64,000 nucleotides of DNA from Rhynchopus euleeides (Eukaryota > Euglenozoa > Diplonemea > Diplonemida > Diplonemidae): contig OY723296.1 in assembly GCA_963210315.1 (NCBI GenBank), positions 1,178,001 to 1,242,000 on the forward strand. Direction: 5' to 3'. The notes beneath the pieces were generated by a model. The model was not told the origin of the DNA. It saw nothing but the letters and a program-made list of their open reading frames with translations, and made no database searches. The number at the start of each line of letters is the position of its first letter. Within the stretch, counting starts at the first letter, position 1. The position numbers and the translations under genes are program-made. Below, piece by piece: positions 46,149 through 57,163 of the stretch.

Positions 46149-47532
46149 TTAATTTGCATTCGATCACCCGTTGTTGCTGCTGCTCTCTCTTTCTCCAAGG
46201 GGGTCTTTCCTTCGCCTGCGTCTGCCGCTGTCCCGTTGCTGTGCGGGGTGTCGTTGCTCTGTTGGGAAGCAGAGAGGTGCGTCCAGAGCTCACCCGGTCT
46301 CTGCCTTGCCGGATTGGCAGTCGGGTTCGTCACATCGCAGCCAACCAAGATGCTGACATCCTTGGGGGATTGTGTGTGTACGGAACATGACAGGGGTGAC
46401 GCAGCGAACTCGCCACTCTGTTTTTTCACAGGACAACGACCATTGCTGCATTGTTGCCAGGCACCGCATCACGCAACAAGGAGGAGGAGAATTCGGGCGC
46501 AGTTATTTTTTATGCTCCACACCGCTTGTGTGCACAACATCATCATCCAAGCCTTCTTCACAGCCCAGCTCAGCAGTGTGCTGGGCGCACACCCGCCCGA
46601 TTGCAGGAATCGCCCAATATACAGGGGCAGGCTGAAATGACCAACAAGCCAACCCTCCCGATCAGAGTGCGGGGAGCGGGCGGATGCCGCACGCATTGTG
46701 TAAAGGGCGGGTGTGCCGTGGGATCTGCGTTCAAAGAACGGCAGGAATACCCAACCTTTCCCGTTGAACCCCTTCTGTTTTGGGGATTCTCTCGATTTGA
46801 CAGCATCCTAACACGCACGACTTCCACGCATCGGCGTATAATTCTTGCCTGCCTGCCTGTCTGTTTTCGTCTTGACCTTCTTTCTCAGACAGGGGTTGCT
46901 GCAACCCACCTCTGCTGCCAACCGCCATCTGAACCATTCTCCGTTCTCATGGGGTTCTATCCCGCTGCATCCCTGGCCTGCGTGGCTTGCAACATGGCCA
47001 CTACACAGGACATGCACATGAGCGCTGCTTGCCCTTGTTCTGCTCGACGCCTGTTTCGCATGAGGAGCTGATTCTTTTTGCAGCTGGCGCACAAGGCGAT
47101 TCCGTCTGACAACACTTGAGAATCATCATTTCGCCACATCAGCCAACACCCACCCGACAAGGGCACCCAACGAGCCCCGCTCTATCCCACCTGGCTGGGT
47201 CCTGCTGTTGCGTGGGTGCAAGTCGCCAGTCGACCTAATGATGATCTGAGCACGCGGGCGTCCCCATCTCGAAGCCAACCCCAATGCTGCTTTTGATGGT
47301 TCTGCATGGCAAAACCGCGTAAACTGCCTGTGCCCTCTTCTTTGCTGGATCTTGCGCCCCCCCTTCCCCACCCACATCCACCCCCACCTCCACACCAACC
47401 ACACCAGACCGGGTGCCTCGGTTAGCGGGAGGGTGTCCGCTTCCCTTCACGGGCACACCGATGCGCAGCGAATCCTGCTGTCCGTGATCCCGCCCCACCC
47501 CACACACACTTCCAAGGCCAACCGCTGTGGCA
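46149..47532. other. Intergenic region
   Basis: No gene supported. The 206-codon frame at 46451-47071 has Cys/Pro/Ser-rich composition without a domain. The upstream sequence of the next gene is C/A-rich and ends with AAG/CAAG candidates for an acceptor about 15-25 bases before the ATG. Confidence 0.45.
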
Positions 47533-49233
47533 ATGAAGAACCTAAGCCTCAACATCTTCGACGATGCGAACAAGCTTCTCTTCCACCACGCTAACAGCGG
47601 GGGGCGTTCGGTGTCATCGACTGTCCTCAACCCTTATGAGACTGTCCGGTCTCTCTTCAAACAGCACGGCATCCGACTGGATTCGACGGAAGCATCTGTC
47701 CCAACGGGGAAGAAGGTTGTATACCGACACTACCCCAGCAACAAGGTGAGCATTGTCCTGCTGATTGCCGACTGGGAGGAAGGGAGGCCGTATGCCGACG
47801 ACAAGGCCTGCAAAGGGCTGATCGAGCTTGTGTACTATGTGATGCTCATGTTTGGGGGCCAGGAGACGGACTTCTGCACCAGCGATCAGCGGAAGAGCCA
47901 GCAGATCGCAGAGGCGATGCGGGCCACGCGGGGTATTGTCGGGCCGTTCCTCGATTCTTTCCCAGACCTCGGGGGTGCCCCGCTGGCGCTGATCACACAG
48001 AGCTGCCGTGTGGCGCGGGTGTCCCGGCAGGTTTACCAACGCTTCCGCGCATTTTTCAACGCGTGTGAGACACGCGATGACACACACATCGTGGCCTGTG
48101 CCGTTCTGCACGGCTCCTCCGTAGTCGCCATGTCTGAGATCTACAGCGTGCAGGTGGGTATGGACGCAGCTCTGCTGCGCTATGCACTGCCGCTTGCGGT
48201 GGCGCAGCAACCCCCTGCCACCATGCGGGACCTGCCCTTTTTCGGCCTGTCCGAAGGGAAGGTGCGTGCCTGCACAGTGCTGCTGCGAGGCGACATGCAG
48301 CTGCTCATGCTGTGCCAAGTCGAGGCCCCTGGTATGGCAGCATCCTGGAGGGAGTGGGTGGTGGGTGTGTGTGCTGACCGGCAGAGTTTCCTTCCGAGCT
48401 TTCTCTCTGAGATGTTGGGGTGGGTGGGGGGGTGGGTGGCAGCATTGTGCACACCACTGTCTCCTGCGCCAGGCTCTGCCGGGTGCCAAAAAAAGAACAG
48501 CGAGGGGATCGGGCAGCTGTTGTGAAATCGGAGAGTTTTGTGATCGCGAGATATGGCGAAACCCGACCCACCCCACCCCACCCCAGGAATCGAAGACATC
48601 GTGGCGGGGCTGCAGCAGCGTGGCCTGCTCGGTGTGCTCTCAGAGGCACTGGATGGCTACGAAAGCGGCAGCGGGTTTGAGGCCAAGCAAGCCATGCCCC
48701 TGCCTCGCGAGGTGCGTGAGGTGTGCCTCGCCTACCTGCCGAGCGTGAAGGCGATGTATCTCGAGAAGGATGCAGGCACGGAGGACTGGTGGGCCTGCGG
48801 GCGGCGTGACCACGGTGGCGGGAACGGCTGGCCCGAGAGCACGAGCCGGCAGCTCGGCGCACGGATGCCCTACCACATCCTGAAGGCCAACGAAAACGGG
48901 CCCCCATCCCCGGATGTACCCGGCGGTGTGTACGCCACCCTGCTGTCGCACATCGCAGAGCTGCTGACGCTCCCCCTGCCGTGCCACTTCGGGTCGCCCG
49001 TGTCTGCGCCCTCCGGGCACTTCACCACGCGCGACGGGCAGCTGTGTGTATGGTCGGCCGCAGAGGACCTGTCTGTGGCGTGGGGTGGCGGCGACCCCCC
49101 GACGCGGGTCGTCATATCGCTGTTGCAGCGTTCGGCCTCTGCCTGCGTGTCGCTTGCCTCGAAGAGGCATGCCGAGGTGATGGATCTTCTGCTGCGGCAG
49201 AAGAAGACGCTCCGTGACACACTGTCCCTCTAG
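47533..49233 (+). CDS. FUZ-like longin protein (CPLANE complex; two exons)
   Basis: Exons 47533-48331 and 48587-49233 join in phase 1 to 481 aa (animal FUZ is about 420). Residues 1-120 form a longin-like alpha/beta unit (SLNIFDDANKLLFHH ... VSIVLLIADWEEG ... LIELVYYVMLMFGG). Residues 150-265 form a second unit whose order of motifs (LDSFPD, VACAVLHGSSVVA, ALPLAVAQQ, RDLPFFGL, CTVLLRGDMQLLMLCQ) follows FUZ closely. Exon 2 supplies a third, less clear unit. FUZ acts with inturned in the CPLANE complex at the base of cilia, promoting Rab/RSG1-dependent steps and intraflagellar transport. MON1, CCZ1 and HPS1/4 are related tri-longin proteins and are the alternatives. I started at the ATG at 47533, the first in frame. 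The 255-bp intron starts GTATG. Confidence 0.65.
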
Positions 49234-50851
49234 CCCGCTGCGGCCAGGCATGTCGCCTCCGCCGCATTGGTGTTCGCAGTATTATAGAGTAGTGGCGAGG
49301 AGGTAGATTGAAAAGAAACACAGAGGTTGTGGCAGGGCTGTGAGTAACCACCCCCCCCCCCCCCCAGCATCTACAGAAGAAGATGATAACCCCGCACCAC
49401 ACAAAAGATCCAGACAGACGGACAACATGTCGACGGATCAATCGGAACCCGAGTCCGATTACAACTAGCCACCAGACGGTAGTTATACCTTTCATAAACT
49501 CACGTTGTATCATGCCCCCAACCCCTTTTTTCCTTCCGGTATGCGGGATTAACACGATCCTCAGGGAACCAGCGACCCTGCCATGCATAGCTGACGGCGT
49601 AATGGCGTGCTTCTGTGCCCCCAAAGATTATACTTTGGCCATGCACTTAGTCACCATACGCCCAAAACCCCCCCCCCCCTGGACACCGTCTCCCCTGCCG
49701 CACTCCTAGACGCAATGTCCGATCCGGGAGGCATTTCATATGCTTCCCGTGGCCCGTGGAGTCGTGCTCCGATCCACACCTTTTTCTTTTTTTATTCTTT
49801 TCTTTACTGCTTTCTCTCCTCCTTTTAATCATCACTTTTCTTTTTTCTTTTTCTCTAAAATCCACCCCCCTACCCCACCGCCCCTTTCATCTTTTGCCCT
49901 CTATCTGTCCCCACCCCTGACGCTGTGCATCTTGCCGATACCCACCTGATGAAAGGTACACCTCGTACCGGGCTGCCCCGGCATGTGTTCCGCGTCCTTA
50001 TGGTACGGTCGTGGGTTGGCAGCCGAAACTGCTACCATAAGCAATTTTTTTGCGCCCCCCCCCCCCTGAACGTTCCTATGAACGTTCCTCTTTTAACGAA
50101 CAAGCTGACATGCAAATGGAATGACTGAAGACATCACTGCGGTCACATAGGCTACATGAACCTGACTACAATGATGACACCAGTTACGCACATTTCCACA
50201 GATGAGTGCCTTGACGTTTGATCATGAGAACCAAAGAACGTTTTTGCATACCATCACAGCCTAATTGCCCACACAGTACAACAACACAATACAGGCCGGA
50301 AAAAACACTGGATTTCAGACACAACCTGCATAACAAGTGAAGGGTGATCATTCTTGTGCTCCCTTCAAATTCGATTTCACTACCCCCCCCCCCCCAATTC
50401 TACATTCTACTCTTTACCCCCCCCCCCCCCGCGAATAATAGGCGAAAAAGTAAATAATATGGGGTGATCGAGAACCGGGTTCCGTGTAGGTTCCGTGTGG
50501 GTGGTAGGGGGTCCCAACTTAAAAAAATCGAGGTTTTTTTCACACACAACAACAAGAAGAAAGCTTGTCACAGTGAAAAAGATAGTTGGCAGCGCTTTGG
50601 GTGACAAACACAATCTACCTTGCCTTGTTGCTATGACTGTGCGCACACTCACACCAACCTTCATCAAGCAAAACACGTGGGAGGCCTTCGCTCTGTGCCA
50701 CTGTGTGTCAAACTGTGTCACTTTGCAGCCAGTGTTGTGAGGCGGCTCACCATTCATCACTTCTCTGAATTTCTGAGCGAAGGCCCCCGTGAGGTTTGTT
50801 CACCCGGGTTTGGCGCACAAACAACGCCTTATTTTTTTTCGCTGCAGTTTT
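49234..50851. other. Intergenic region
   Basis: Low-complexity DNA with several C-runs and a long T/C tract at about 49780-49860. Nothing I can support as a gene or structured element. Confidence 0.5.
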
Positions 50852-51400
50852 TCACCGCAATTGCACACGCAGGTGACCACACCTGCACCCACCTCCAGCC
50901 CGTGGAGGTCGTCGTCCGCCCCGAGCCCCCCGGAACCACCCCTTCAGCCCCTCCTCCAGCTTCGCTTGGATCATTTCTGATGTGTCGAGCTGAGCATGAT
51001 CCAGTGCGTTGTGCCCGTCCTTGTTGTTCCGCAGAAGCCATGCACTGTGCTCCAGCGCGGCCTGCCGAGATTGCGCCCCGTTCACGGACACATGCAGGGG
51101 CCTTGCGGTCAGTGATTTAAAGACCTGTCAGGTCTCGTCATCGGACACTGTCATTGTCAGTCTTTCGCCTGCTGCGTCTGCATCCCCGTTGTACGTCACT
51201 TTCGTGATACGGAGATCACGTCAGCCTACAACCCTCGGGGCGTCCGTCGCGAACTGCGACCCCTGCTTCCCGGCGGCCTCTCCACGCTTCATGACGAAGC
51301 CCTGCAGGGCCTCGAAGCACAGCGGGGTGCGCAGGTAGGCAGCGTTGAAGCTGCCTACCTTGCTGTCTCCGGCGTAGAACGACAGCACAAGTGTGAACAT
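50852..51400 (-). pseudogene. Decayed reading frame of unknown origin
   Basis: The minus-strand frame starting MFTLVLSFYAGDS at 51400 keeps one register for about 180 codons with protein-like composition, although stops interrupt it. The downstream part (LEHSAWLLRNNKDGHNALDHAQ) resembles an ankyrin-type helix pair. Stops could also mean introns, but no GTATG donor is evident. I do not recognise the family; a mobile-element origin is possible, since it lies next to the second pogo-like copy. Confidence 0.35.
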
Positions 51401-51843
51401 CCTAGAAAATATTCCGCCCTATTTGATGGCCCGACTCGCCACCCTCATGCCAGTCGCCAGCACACTCACAACGGAAGCGCTGAAGGCGGCGGCCTCAGCC
51501 GAGGTCCATCTCCAGAGCTTCGAAGACGAAGCTGTTCTCGTGGAAGCCGACTCGGAGGTGGCGGAGGTGGGACAGTGGGGCTGAGTCGGCCCCTCTGGTG
51601 GTCCAACGGGTCACTCCCCTCCCCCCAGAAAAAATAAAGGCGATGTAAAAGATACAGGCCCGCTCCTTTTTAGTGGGCTCTTAATTGGATAATTTGTATT
51701 AACCCGGGTTCCTATTTAGTGAATATATATTAATTTTTCGCACCGCAAATTTTGTCGAATAATTAATTATTTTTTGCGGCGGTCCCTCCGACGGTACGGT
51801 ATTGGTCGTGCGAGAAGTGCATAAGACACACGGAGTTCCTCGG

Positions 51844-51894
51844 GTGACAGGTGTGGTGAGTAACAGCAACGCTGTTACTCACCACACCTGTCAC
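51844..51894. repeat. Perfect 24-bp-arm hairpin inside the pogo-like element (copy 2)
   Basis: Identical to 44419-44469, with 24-base arms and an AAC loop. Confidence 0.85.
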
Positions 51895-52325
51895 ACCAGC
51901 GCCGAGAAGCGGGCAGCTGTGATCGGCCACCCGAGCGCGCGGGTCCGCTGCGTGAGATTCAGCACCTTCTCTATCTCACCGTCTGTGAGGAGGGGCTTCG
52001 TTCCCCGCTGCCTGGGCACGTGGTAGTCGCCCGTATCCACCTTGTGCTTTACATATTTCGAAACCAGCGCGGCGGACACCTTCTTCTCGCTGTTCTTCTC
52101 CTTCCACTCCTTCACCGCGTCCACTTGACACTCCCTCTGTTGGGCGAGGTCAGTCAGGTGTACGATGTCCGCCACAGAAAGGGTGGTGCGCTGCGACTGC
52201 TTCTCAAGTATTTCCTCCACAAGAGCTACGTTGTCCGCCTCCTTCTGGGCAGCCTCGGAAGCCGCAGCCGCTGCCCTCCCCGCCGCCTCAAGGGCCACGT
52301 CGATGGGGGTAACTGTTCCGCTCAT
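51891..52325 (-). CDS. Truncated pogo-type transposase: DNA-binding domain only, 144 aa (copy 2)
   Basis: Same protein as at 44900-44466; see that entry. The start ATG is preceded by AGCGGAAC-like sequence in the same context, so any promoter travels with the element. Confidence 0.6.
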   Translation of the reverse strand: MSGTVTPIDVALEAAGRAAAAASEAAQKEADNVALVEEILEKQSQRTTLSVADIVHLTDLAQQRECQVDAVKEWKEKNSEKKVSAALVSKYVKHKVDTGDYHVPRQRGTKPLLTDGEIEKVLNLTQRTRALGWPITAARFSALV

Positions 52326-52872
52326 TGTGATGGAGGGTCCGGGATATGTTCTCGCTTCCTGGTGTGTGATTCGTGTCGTGTATTGGAGTGATGGAGGGAG
52401 GGGGTGGAATGAACGGTAGTCAACTAGATTGTGTGGGGCGCGATTAAACGTGGTTTTTATTTAGTGAATAATTAATTTTTTTTCGGAGACTTCACTAAAT
52501 AGAAACCCGGATTAATATGGTCGGGCCTGTATACGAATTCGTAAATTATAGGCGAATTCGTAAATAATAGAGGTAAATAATATGCGTGGGGGAGGGGGGT
52601 TTAGATGTATTTTTCCAGTGCTGGCACCGGCAGTGGCATAGACTTTGCTTTGAGGGGATGGGCGGGGGGGGTCGGTTGGTTGGTATCAGTATGGGTGTGT
52701 CTGTGTGGTTCTGCACTGTCCCCCCCGGCAAGCCTTAGCCCCGGTGGGGGGTGAAAATAGTCACAAAAAATCAATGGGCTTCCCCCTCTGTCTTTGCCTC
52801 GATGTACGGCAATGCACGTTTGAACCCTGCCACTGACAAGCCCCACACCCACGCAGACCTACCTGATTCAAA

Positions 52873-54424
52873 ATGGCCACCGATGGCAAGCAGCACATGT
52901 CGATCGTGATCTGCGGTCACGTCGACTCCGGGAAGTCGACGACGACCGGGCGTCTGCTCTTCGAGCTGGGCGGGATCCCCGAGCGTGAGATGGAGAAGCT
53001 GCGCCAGGAGGCCGAGCGTCTGGGCAAGCAGTCCTTCGCGTTCGCCTTCTACATGGACCGCCAGAAGGAGGAGCGTGAGCGTGGTGTCACCATCGCGTGC
53101 ACGACGAAGGAGTTCTTCACGGAGAAGTGGCACTACACCGTGATCGACGCCCCCGGCCACCGTGACTTCATCAAGAACATGATCACCGGTGCGTCCCAGG
53201 CCGACGTGGCCCTGCTGATGGTGCCCGCTGACGGTAACTTCGTGTCCGCCATCGCGCGTGGCAACCACAAGGCTGGTGAGATCCAGGGGCAGACCCGCCA
53301 GCACGCCCGTCTGATCAACCTGCTGGGTGTGAAGCAGCTGGTCGTGGGTGTGAACAAGATGGACTGCGACGTCGCCCAGTACAAGGAGGAGCGCTTCAAC
53401 GAGATCAAGGAGGAGATGAAGAGCATGCTCATGAAGACGGGGTGGAAGAAGGACTTCGTCGAGAAGTCCGTGCCCGTGCTGCCCATCTCGGGCTGGATGG
53501 GTGACAACCTGCTGAAGAAGTCCGAGAAGATGGCGTGGTGGAAGGGCCAGGACGTCGTCATCGAGCAGGACAAGTCGAACCTGCACATCGAGACCCTGGT
53601 GACCGCCCTGAACGACATGGTGCGCATGCCTGAGCGCAAGAACGACGCCGCCATGCGCATGCCGGTGTCCGGCGTGTACAAGGTATGGTATTACATTGTG
53701 ATGGTTGCTGCATTGTGTTCGTCGTGTGTTCGACATAAGAGGTGTACTTCGTTTGTTGTGGCAATACTTCTTTCTGTAAGAGCCACTGTCCACCACTCAC
53801 ACCACACAGATCAAGGGTGTCGGTGATGTCATCACCGGGCGTGTGGAGCAGGGTATTGTGAAGCCGGGTGAGGAGGTGCTGTTCCTGCCCACCCACACGG
53901 CCGCCAACGCGTGCACCGGCAAGGTGTTCACGTGCGAGATGCACCACAAGCGTTGCGACGACGCCAAGGCCGGTGACAACGTCGGCCTGAACGTGAAGGG
54001 CCTGAACAAGGACAACATGCCCCGCACCGGTGACGTGATGGTGTACAAGAAGGACGCCACCCTGAAGGAGGCTGGCACCTTCACGGCGCAGGTGCAGGTG
54101 CTGGACCACCCCGGTGAGCTGAAGGTGGGCTACACCCCCGTGTGCTTCGTGCGTACCGGCCGCTCCGCCGTGCGCATGACCCAGCTGGTGTGGAAGATGG
54201 GCAAGGAGACCGGCGGGAAGAAGGCCGAGGAGCCCCACTGCCTGAAGGCCAACGAGATGGCTGAGGTCGTGTTCGCCCCCGTGCAGCCCCTGGTTGTCGA
54301 CACCTTCAAGAACTGCGAGGGTCTGTCCCGTGTCGCCATCATGGAGGGCAACGGTGTGGTCATGCTTGGCAAGGTCACCAAGACCACCGAGAAGGTTGCC
54401 GGGGACAAGAAGGGCAAGAAGTAA
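52873..54424 (+). CDS. EFL: Elongation factor-like GTPase EFL (two exons)
   Basis: Exons 52873-53682 and 53810-54424 join in phase 0 to 474 aa. G1 is GHVDSGKS (15-22), G3 DAPGH (92-96) and G4 NKMD (161-164). The sequence follows EFL and not EF-1alpha: GRLLFELGGIPEREMEKL, FAFAFYMDRQKEERERGVTIACTTKEFF, VPADGNF...GNHKAGEIQGQTRQHARLINLLG, and C-terminal LVVDTFKNCEGLSR. EFL replaces EF-1alpha in scattered eukaryotes and delivers aminoacyl-tRNA to the ribosome A site. The 127-bp intron starts GTATG and ends ACACAG. An acceptor-like CAG at 52854-52856 precedes the ATG by 16 bases. Strong codon bias toward C/G-ending codons fits high expression. A pogo-like insertion lies about 340 bp upstream. Confidence 0.95.
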
Positions 54425-54814
54425 GCACCTTCCGCATCCATCACCTGATCACCGGCACCACGGTGCCTGAAGACAGAGCAGAGCGAGAGACAACAACCCT
54501 GCACCCCTCCCCGAGACCCAACACCCCACCCTGTGCCTTTCTCGATATGACCAGTCTCGCTTCCCTGTGACGGCAAGGTTGGGCGCAATGCAACCTATAT
54601 TTGAGGCATTATCTTGCACTCAGGAGGCTGCCTATGTGCGCTGTCGGCCAGCTTATGTGAATATACAATCAAATGATCCGCATGGCTGTGTATGCGTCAG
54701 TGTCGCCTGATAGTGCCACCATCAATTGCATTATGTTATGTTCGATGCCTTTGTGCAGCCTGTCTCTTTTCAACACCACACGACCTGCAGAACTAGCAAC
54801 ACACAAACAACACA

Positions 54815-55417
54815 ATGTCGAAGGCTATTGTGCAGAAGCCCGCCCCGCACTTCAAGGCGGAGGCGCTGATGCCCGACGGCTCCTTCAAGGAGGTGTCGCT
54901 GTCGGACTACAAGGGGAAGTACCTGGTGCTGTTCTTCTACCCGCTGGACTTCACCTTCGTGTGCCCCACGGAGATCACCGCCTACTCTGACCGCTACGAG
55001 GAGTTCCAGAAGATCGGGTGCGAGGTTGTGGCATGCAGCGTGGACAGCAAGTTCAGCCACCTGGCGTGGACGAAGCAGGACCGCAAGCAGGGTGGTCTGG
55101 GCGCCATGAAGATCCCGATCCTGGCCGACCTGACGAAGCAGATCGCGGCGGACTACGGCACGCTGGTGCTGGACGGTGGTGACCAGGGTGTGGCCCTGCG
55201 TGGCCTGTTCGTGATTGACAAGAACCAGACGCTGCGCCAGATCACCGTCAACGACCTGCCCGTGGGCCGTAACGTGGACGAGACCCTGCGCCTGGTGCAG
55301 GCCTTCCAGTACTCCGACGAGCACGGTGAGGTGGTGCCGTGCAACTGGAAGCCGGGCAGCAAGACGATGAAGGCGGACCCCAAGGGCTCCCTGGAGTTCT
55401 TCGAGGCGGAGAACTAG
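54815..55417 (+). CDS. Typical 2-Cys peroxiredoxin
   Basis: Single exon, 200 aa, full length. Reduces peroxides using the peroxidatic Cys50 in FVCPTE and the resolving Cys176 in [10 protein letters not shown]. The catalytic Thr (FTFVC) is in place. The GGLG motif (93-96) is present, whereas the C-terminal YF motif is replaced by FF (EFFEAEN), which may change sensitivity to over-oxidation. No targeting peptide is seen, so it is probably cytosolic. In kinetoplastids the same family works as tryparedoxin peroxidase; the electron donor here cannot be told from sequence. An ACCTGCAG at 54783-54790 gives a likely trans-splice acceptor 24 bases before the ATG. It lies 390 bp after EFL on the same strand, with similar codon bias. 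Confidence 0.95.
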   Translation: MSKAIVQKPAPHFKAEALMPDGSFKEVSLSDYKGKYLVLFFYPLDFTFVCPTEITAYSDRYEEFQKIGCEVVACSVDSKFSHLAWTKQDRKQGGLGAMKIPILADLTKQIAADYGTLVLDGGDQGVALRGLFVIDKNQTLRQITVNDLPVGRNVDETLRLVQAFQYSDEHGEVVPCNWKPGSKTMKADPKGSLEFFEAEN

Positions 55418-55889
55418 GCTGGCACAGATCGGCTGCGCGTCGTGGCGTGTGACTGGATTTATTGATTTGTTTTCTAAACGCGCATCGTCTCATCAACGCA
55501 AACAACGTGATTTGATTAGCCCCGCTTATCCAACGTGCTGAGTGCGGAGCGATGCTTTCCCTTACCCCCCCCCCTTTAACCTGCTTGTGTGGGTGGGCCC
55601 TGCACGCACACCCCCTTCCACGCAAAAAAGCACACCCCACTCGGAAACGATACTAACCAGCAAACAGCAAAGAAGTGCGAAGCGAGGGTAAAAAAAATTA
55701 ACCCCAAACACGCAGGATGACCGACATGTGACAAAGGTGAGGGATATGCAGATAACAGCGCCGCCCCCCCCTCTCCCCCTTCCCCTCCCCTGTCTCACAC
55801 CCATCCCCCCCTCCCGGATATCCTTTGTATGTCGGCGCTGTTTTTTCCCTGAGCAGCAGCACAGCACGCCGTCTCTTCACCACCGCTCC
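55418..55889. other. Intergenic region
   Basis: 3' flank of the peroxiredoxin gene. C-runs and A-runs only, with no supported gene. Confidence 0.5.
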
Positions 55890-55904
55890 TTTCTTTTTTT
55901 TAGG

Positions 55905-56665
55905 TATCCGTCAGGTGGATCGCCGGGTGGGGAGAGAACCGGTGTGAGGCACTTGAGTGCGACCAGGTGGGCAGGGAACCTGGGGGCGGGGGGCCCCAAA
56001 TCCCTCTCTCTCACTTCTCTCTGCTGCTCTCTAGGACAAACAAGGTGTCTGACGTGCAGCAACGCCACCGCCCCCCGGAACAGCGCCCCCCCCGCGGGGA
56101 GGAACACCTGTGGAAAAGCGCTGTCCGAGAGAACCAGCACCACTAGCTGGAGGACCCGGGCCGCAGCCGCTATGGCCGTCCAGTCAGCCGTCGACCGAAG
56201 GTCTTCCCCACTGTGCAGCCGCATCCACTGAGCCCACACCACGGGGGTGGGCTCCGCGCGCTCCTGCAGGTCTTGGTCCCGTAGCGCCCGTGACACCGCC
56301 AGCTCGCGGAGCCGCGCGGACGGGAGCCGCACGCCGAGACCGTGAGCAAGGAACGACAGGGCGTCAAAGGCGCAGTTCCCCCACGAGAAAGCGAAAGCCG
56401 GTGGGGAGTGCGCTCCCAGCAGCGTGGCCTGGCACCTCACGGGGAGGGGCTCCGGGACCTCGGCCGTACGCAGGTTGTCCAGCTGTGCAACTGCTTCAAT
56501 GGCCTCGGCGCGCTCCACCGGGGCGGCAGGGGCCGGCTGAGGGCACCCCTGGCGTACCCGGACGGGCATGGGCATCCCCACCGGGGTGAAAGCGGGGGCA
56601 GACTCGGGGGGCACGTCGTGTGGCTGAGGCGGCGGCGGCTCCCCTGCGTCAGCCACCGGGGCCAC
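55905..56665 (-). pseudogene. OTU-like cysteine protease segment of the retroelement
   Basis: A Pro-rich leader is followed by FSWGNCAFDALSF, which matches the GDGNCLFRALS box of OTU proteases (candidate nucleophile Cys98 of this frame), with the usual Asp before Gly replaced. A downstream LLHVRHLV could hold the catalytic His. OTU domains cleave ubiquitin-like chains and are carried by several viruses and retroelements. Whether it was part of the same polyprotein as the reverse transcriptase tail is inferred from adjacency and strand. Confidence 0.45.
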
Positions 56666-57163
56666 TACTGGGTCGCGAGGGCATCCGGCGGGTCGAACCA
56701 GATGTCAGGGCAGATGTGGGACACGTCGTCCAGTGGGACAGGCATCGGTGGGCCAGACAAGGACTCCCGGAGCAGCCCTCGGGCGAGCAGTGCCTTACCC
56801 ACCTCGCGTTGCATCGCGACCCCCAGCCGCCGGGCGTGGTGAACCGCGAAGGTGCTCTTATCCTGGCGAGACGCGTGGGTGCCGAACTGCACCATGCGCC
56901 GCCACAATCCGTGAGCGCTCTCGCCGAGACCCCCGTACAGCTCTAGCGCGAAGGGGGAGAAGGACACATTCGCGTGTTTGCACCGCTCCGCGTGCTTCTC
57001 GTGTTTCCTGCGTTCTGCCGTGGCGGCCGCGCCCCGAGCCCGGGCTGCGTACTGGACATGGCTCGCCGCCGTTGGGGTGGCCACCACCACATCGATCGCA
57101 CGCCCCTTTGTTCACCGACCCGACAGGCAGCCAGACATCCGCTGGCTTCCCCTGCCCCAGCAC
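56665..57163 (-). pseudogene. Reverse-transcriptase C-terminal region (remnant)
   Basis: Contains a stretch KPADVWLP, then an ATPTAASHVQ region, and then HEKHAERCKHANVSFSPFAL followed by GGLGESAHGLWRRM and a basic helix. This order (DVLLP, DVTVV-like, KxxKY...C...FxPFAxxxxGxxxxxA) is familiar from the tails of protist non-LTR retrotransposon proteins. Recognition is by pattern only. Confidence 0.5.

Larger units (their letters stand above)
51655..52529 (-). mobile_element. pogo-like (Tc1/mariner) non-autonomous element, 875 bp, copy 2
   Basis: Same ends, length, gene and hairpin as 44230-45104, flanked by TA (51653-51654, 52530-52531). I noticed no difference from copy 1. It lies about 340 bp upstream of the EFL gene. 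Confidence 0.85.

Noticed and set aside
46451-47071. 206-codon + strand frame as a gene
   Set aside because: Composition is irregular, with no domain, no splice context and no similarity to anything in the window.
52873-54424. Annotation as EF-1alpha
   Set aside because: Family signatures throughout are those of EFL.
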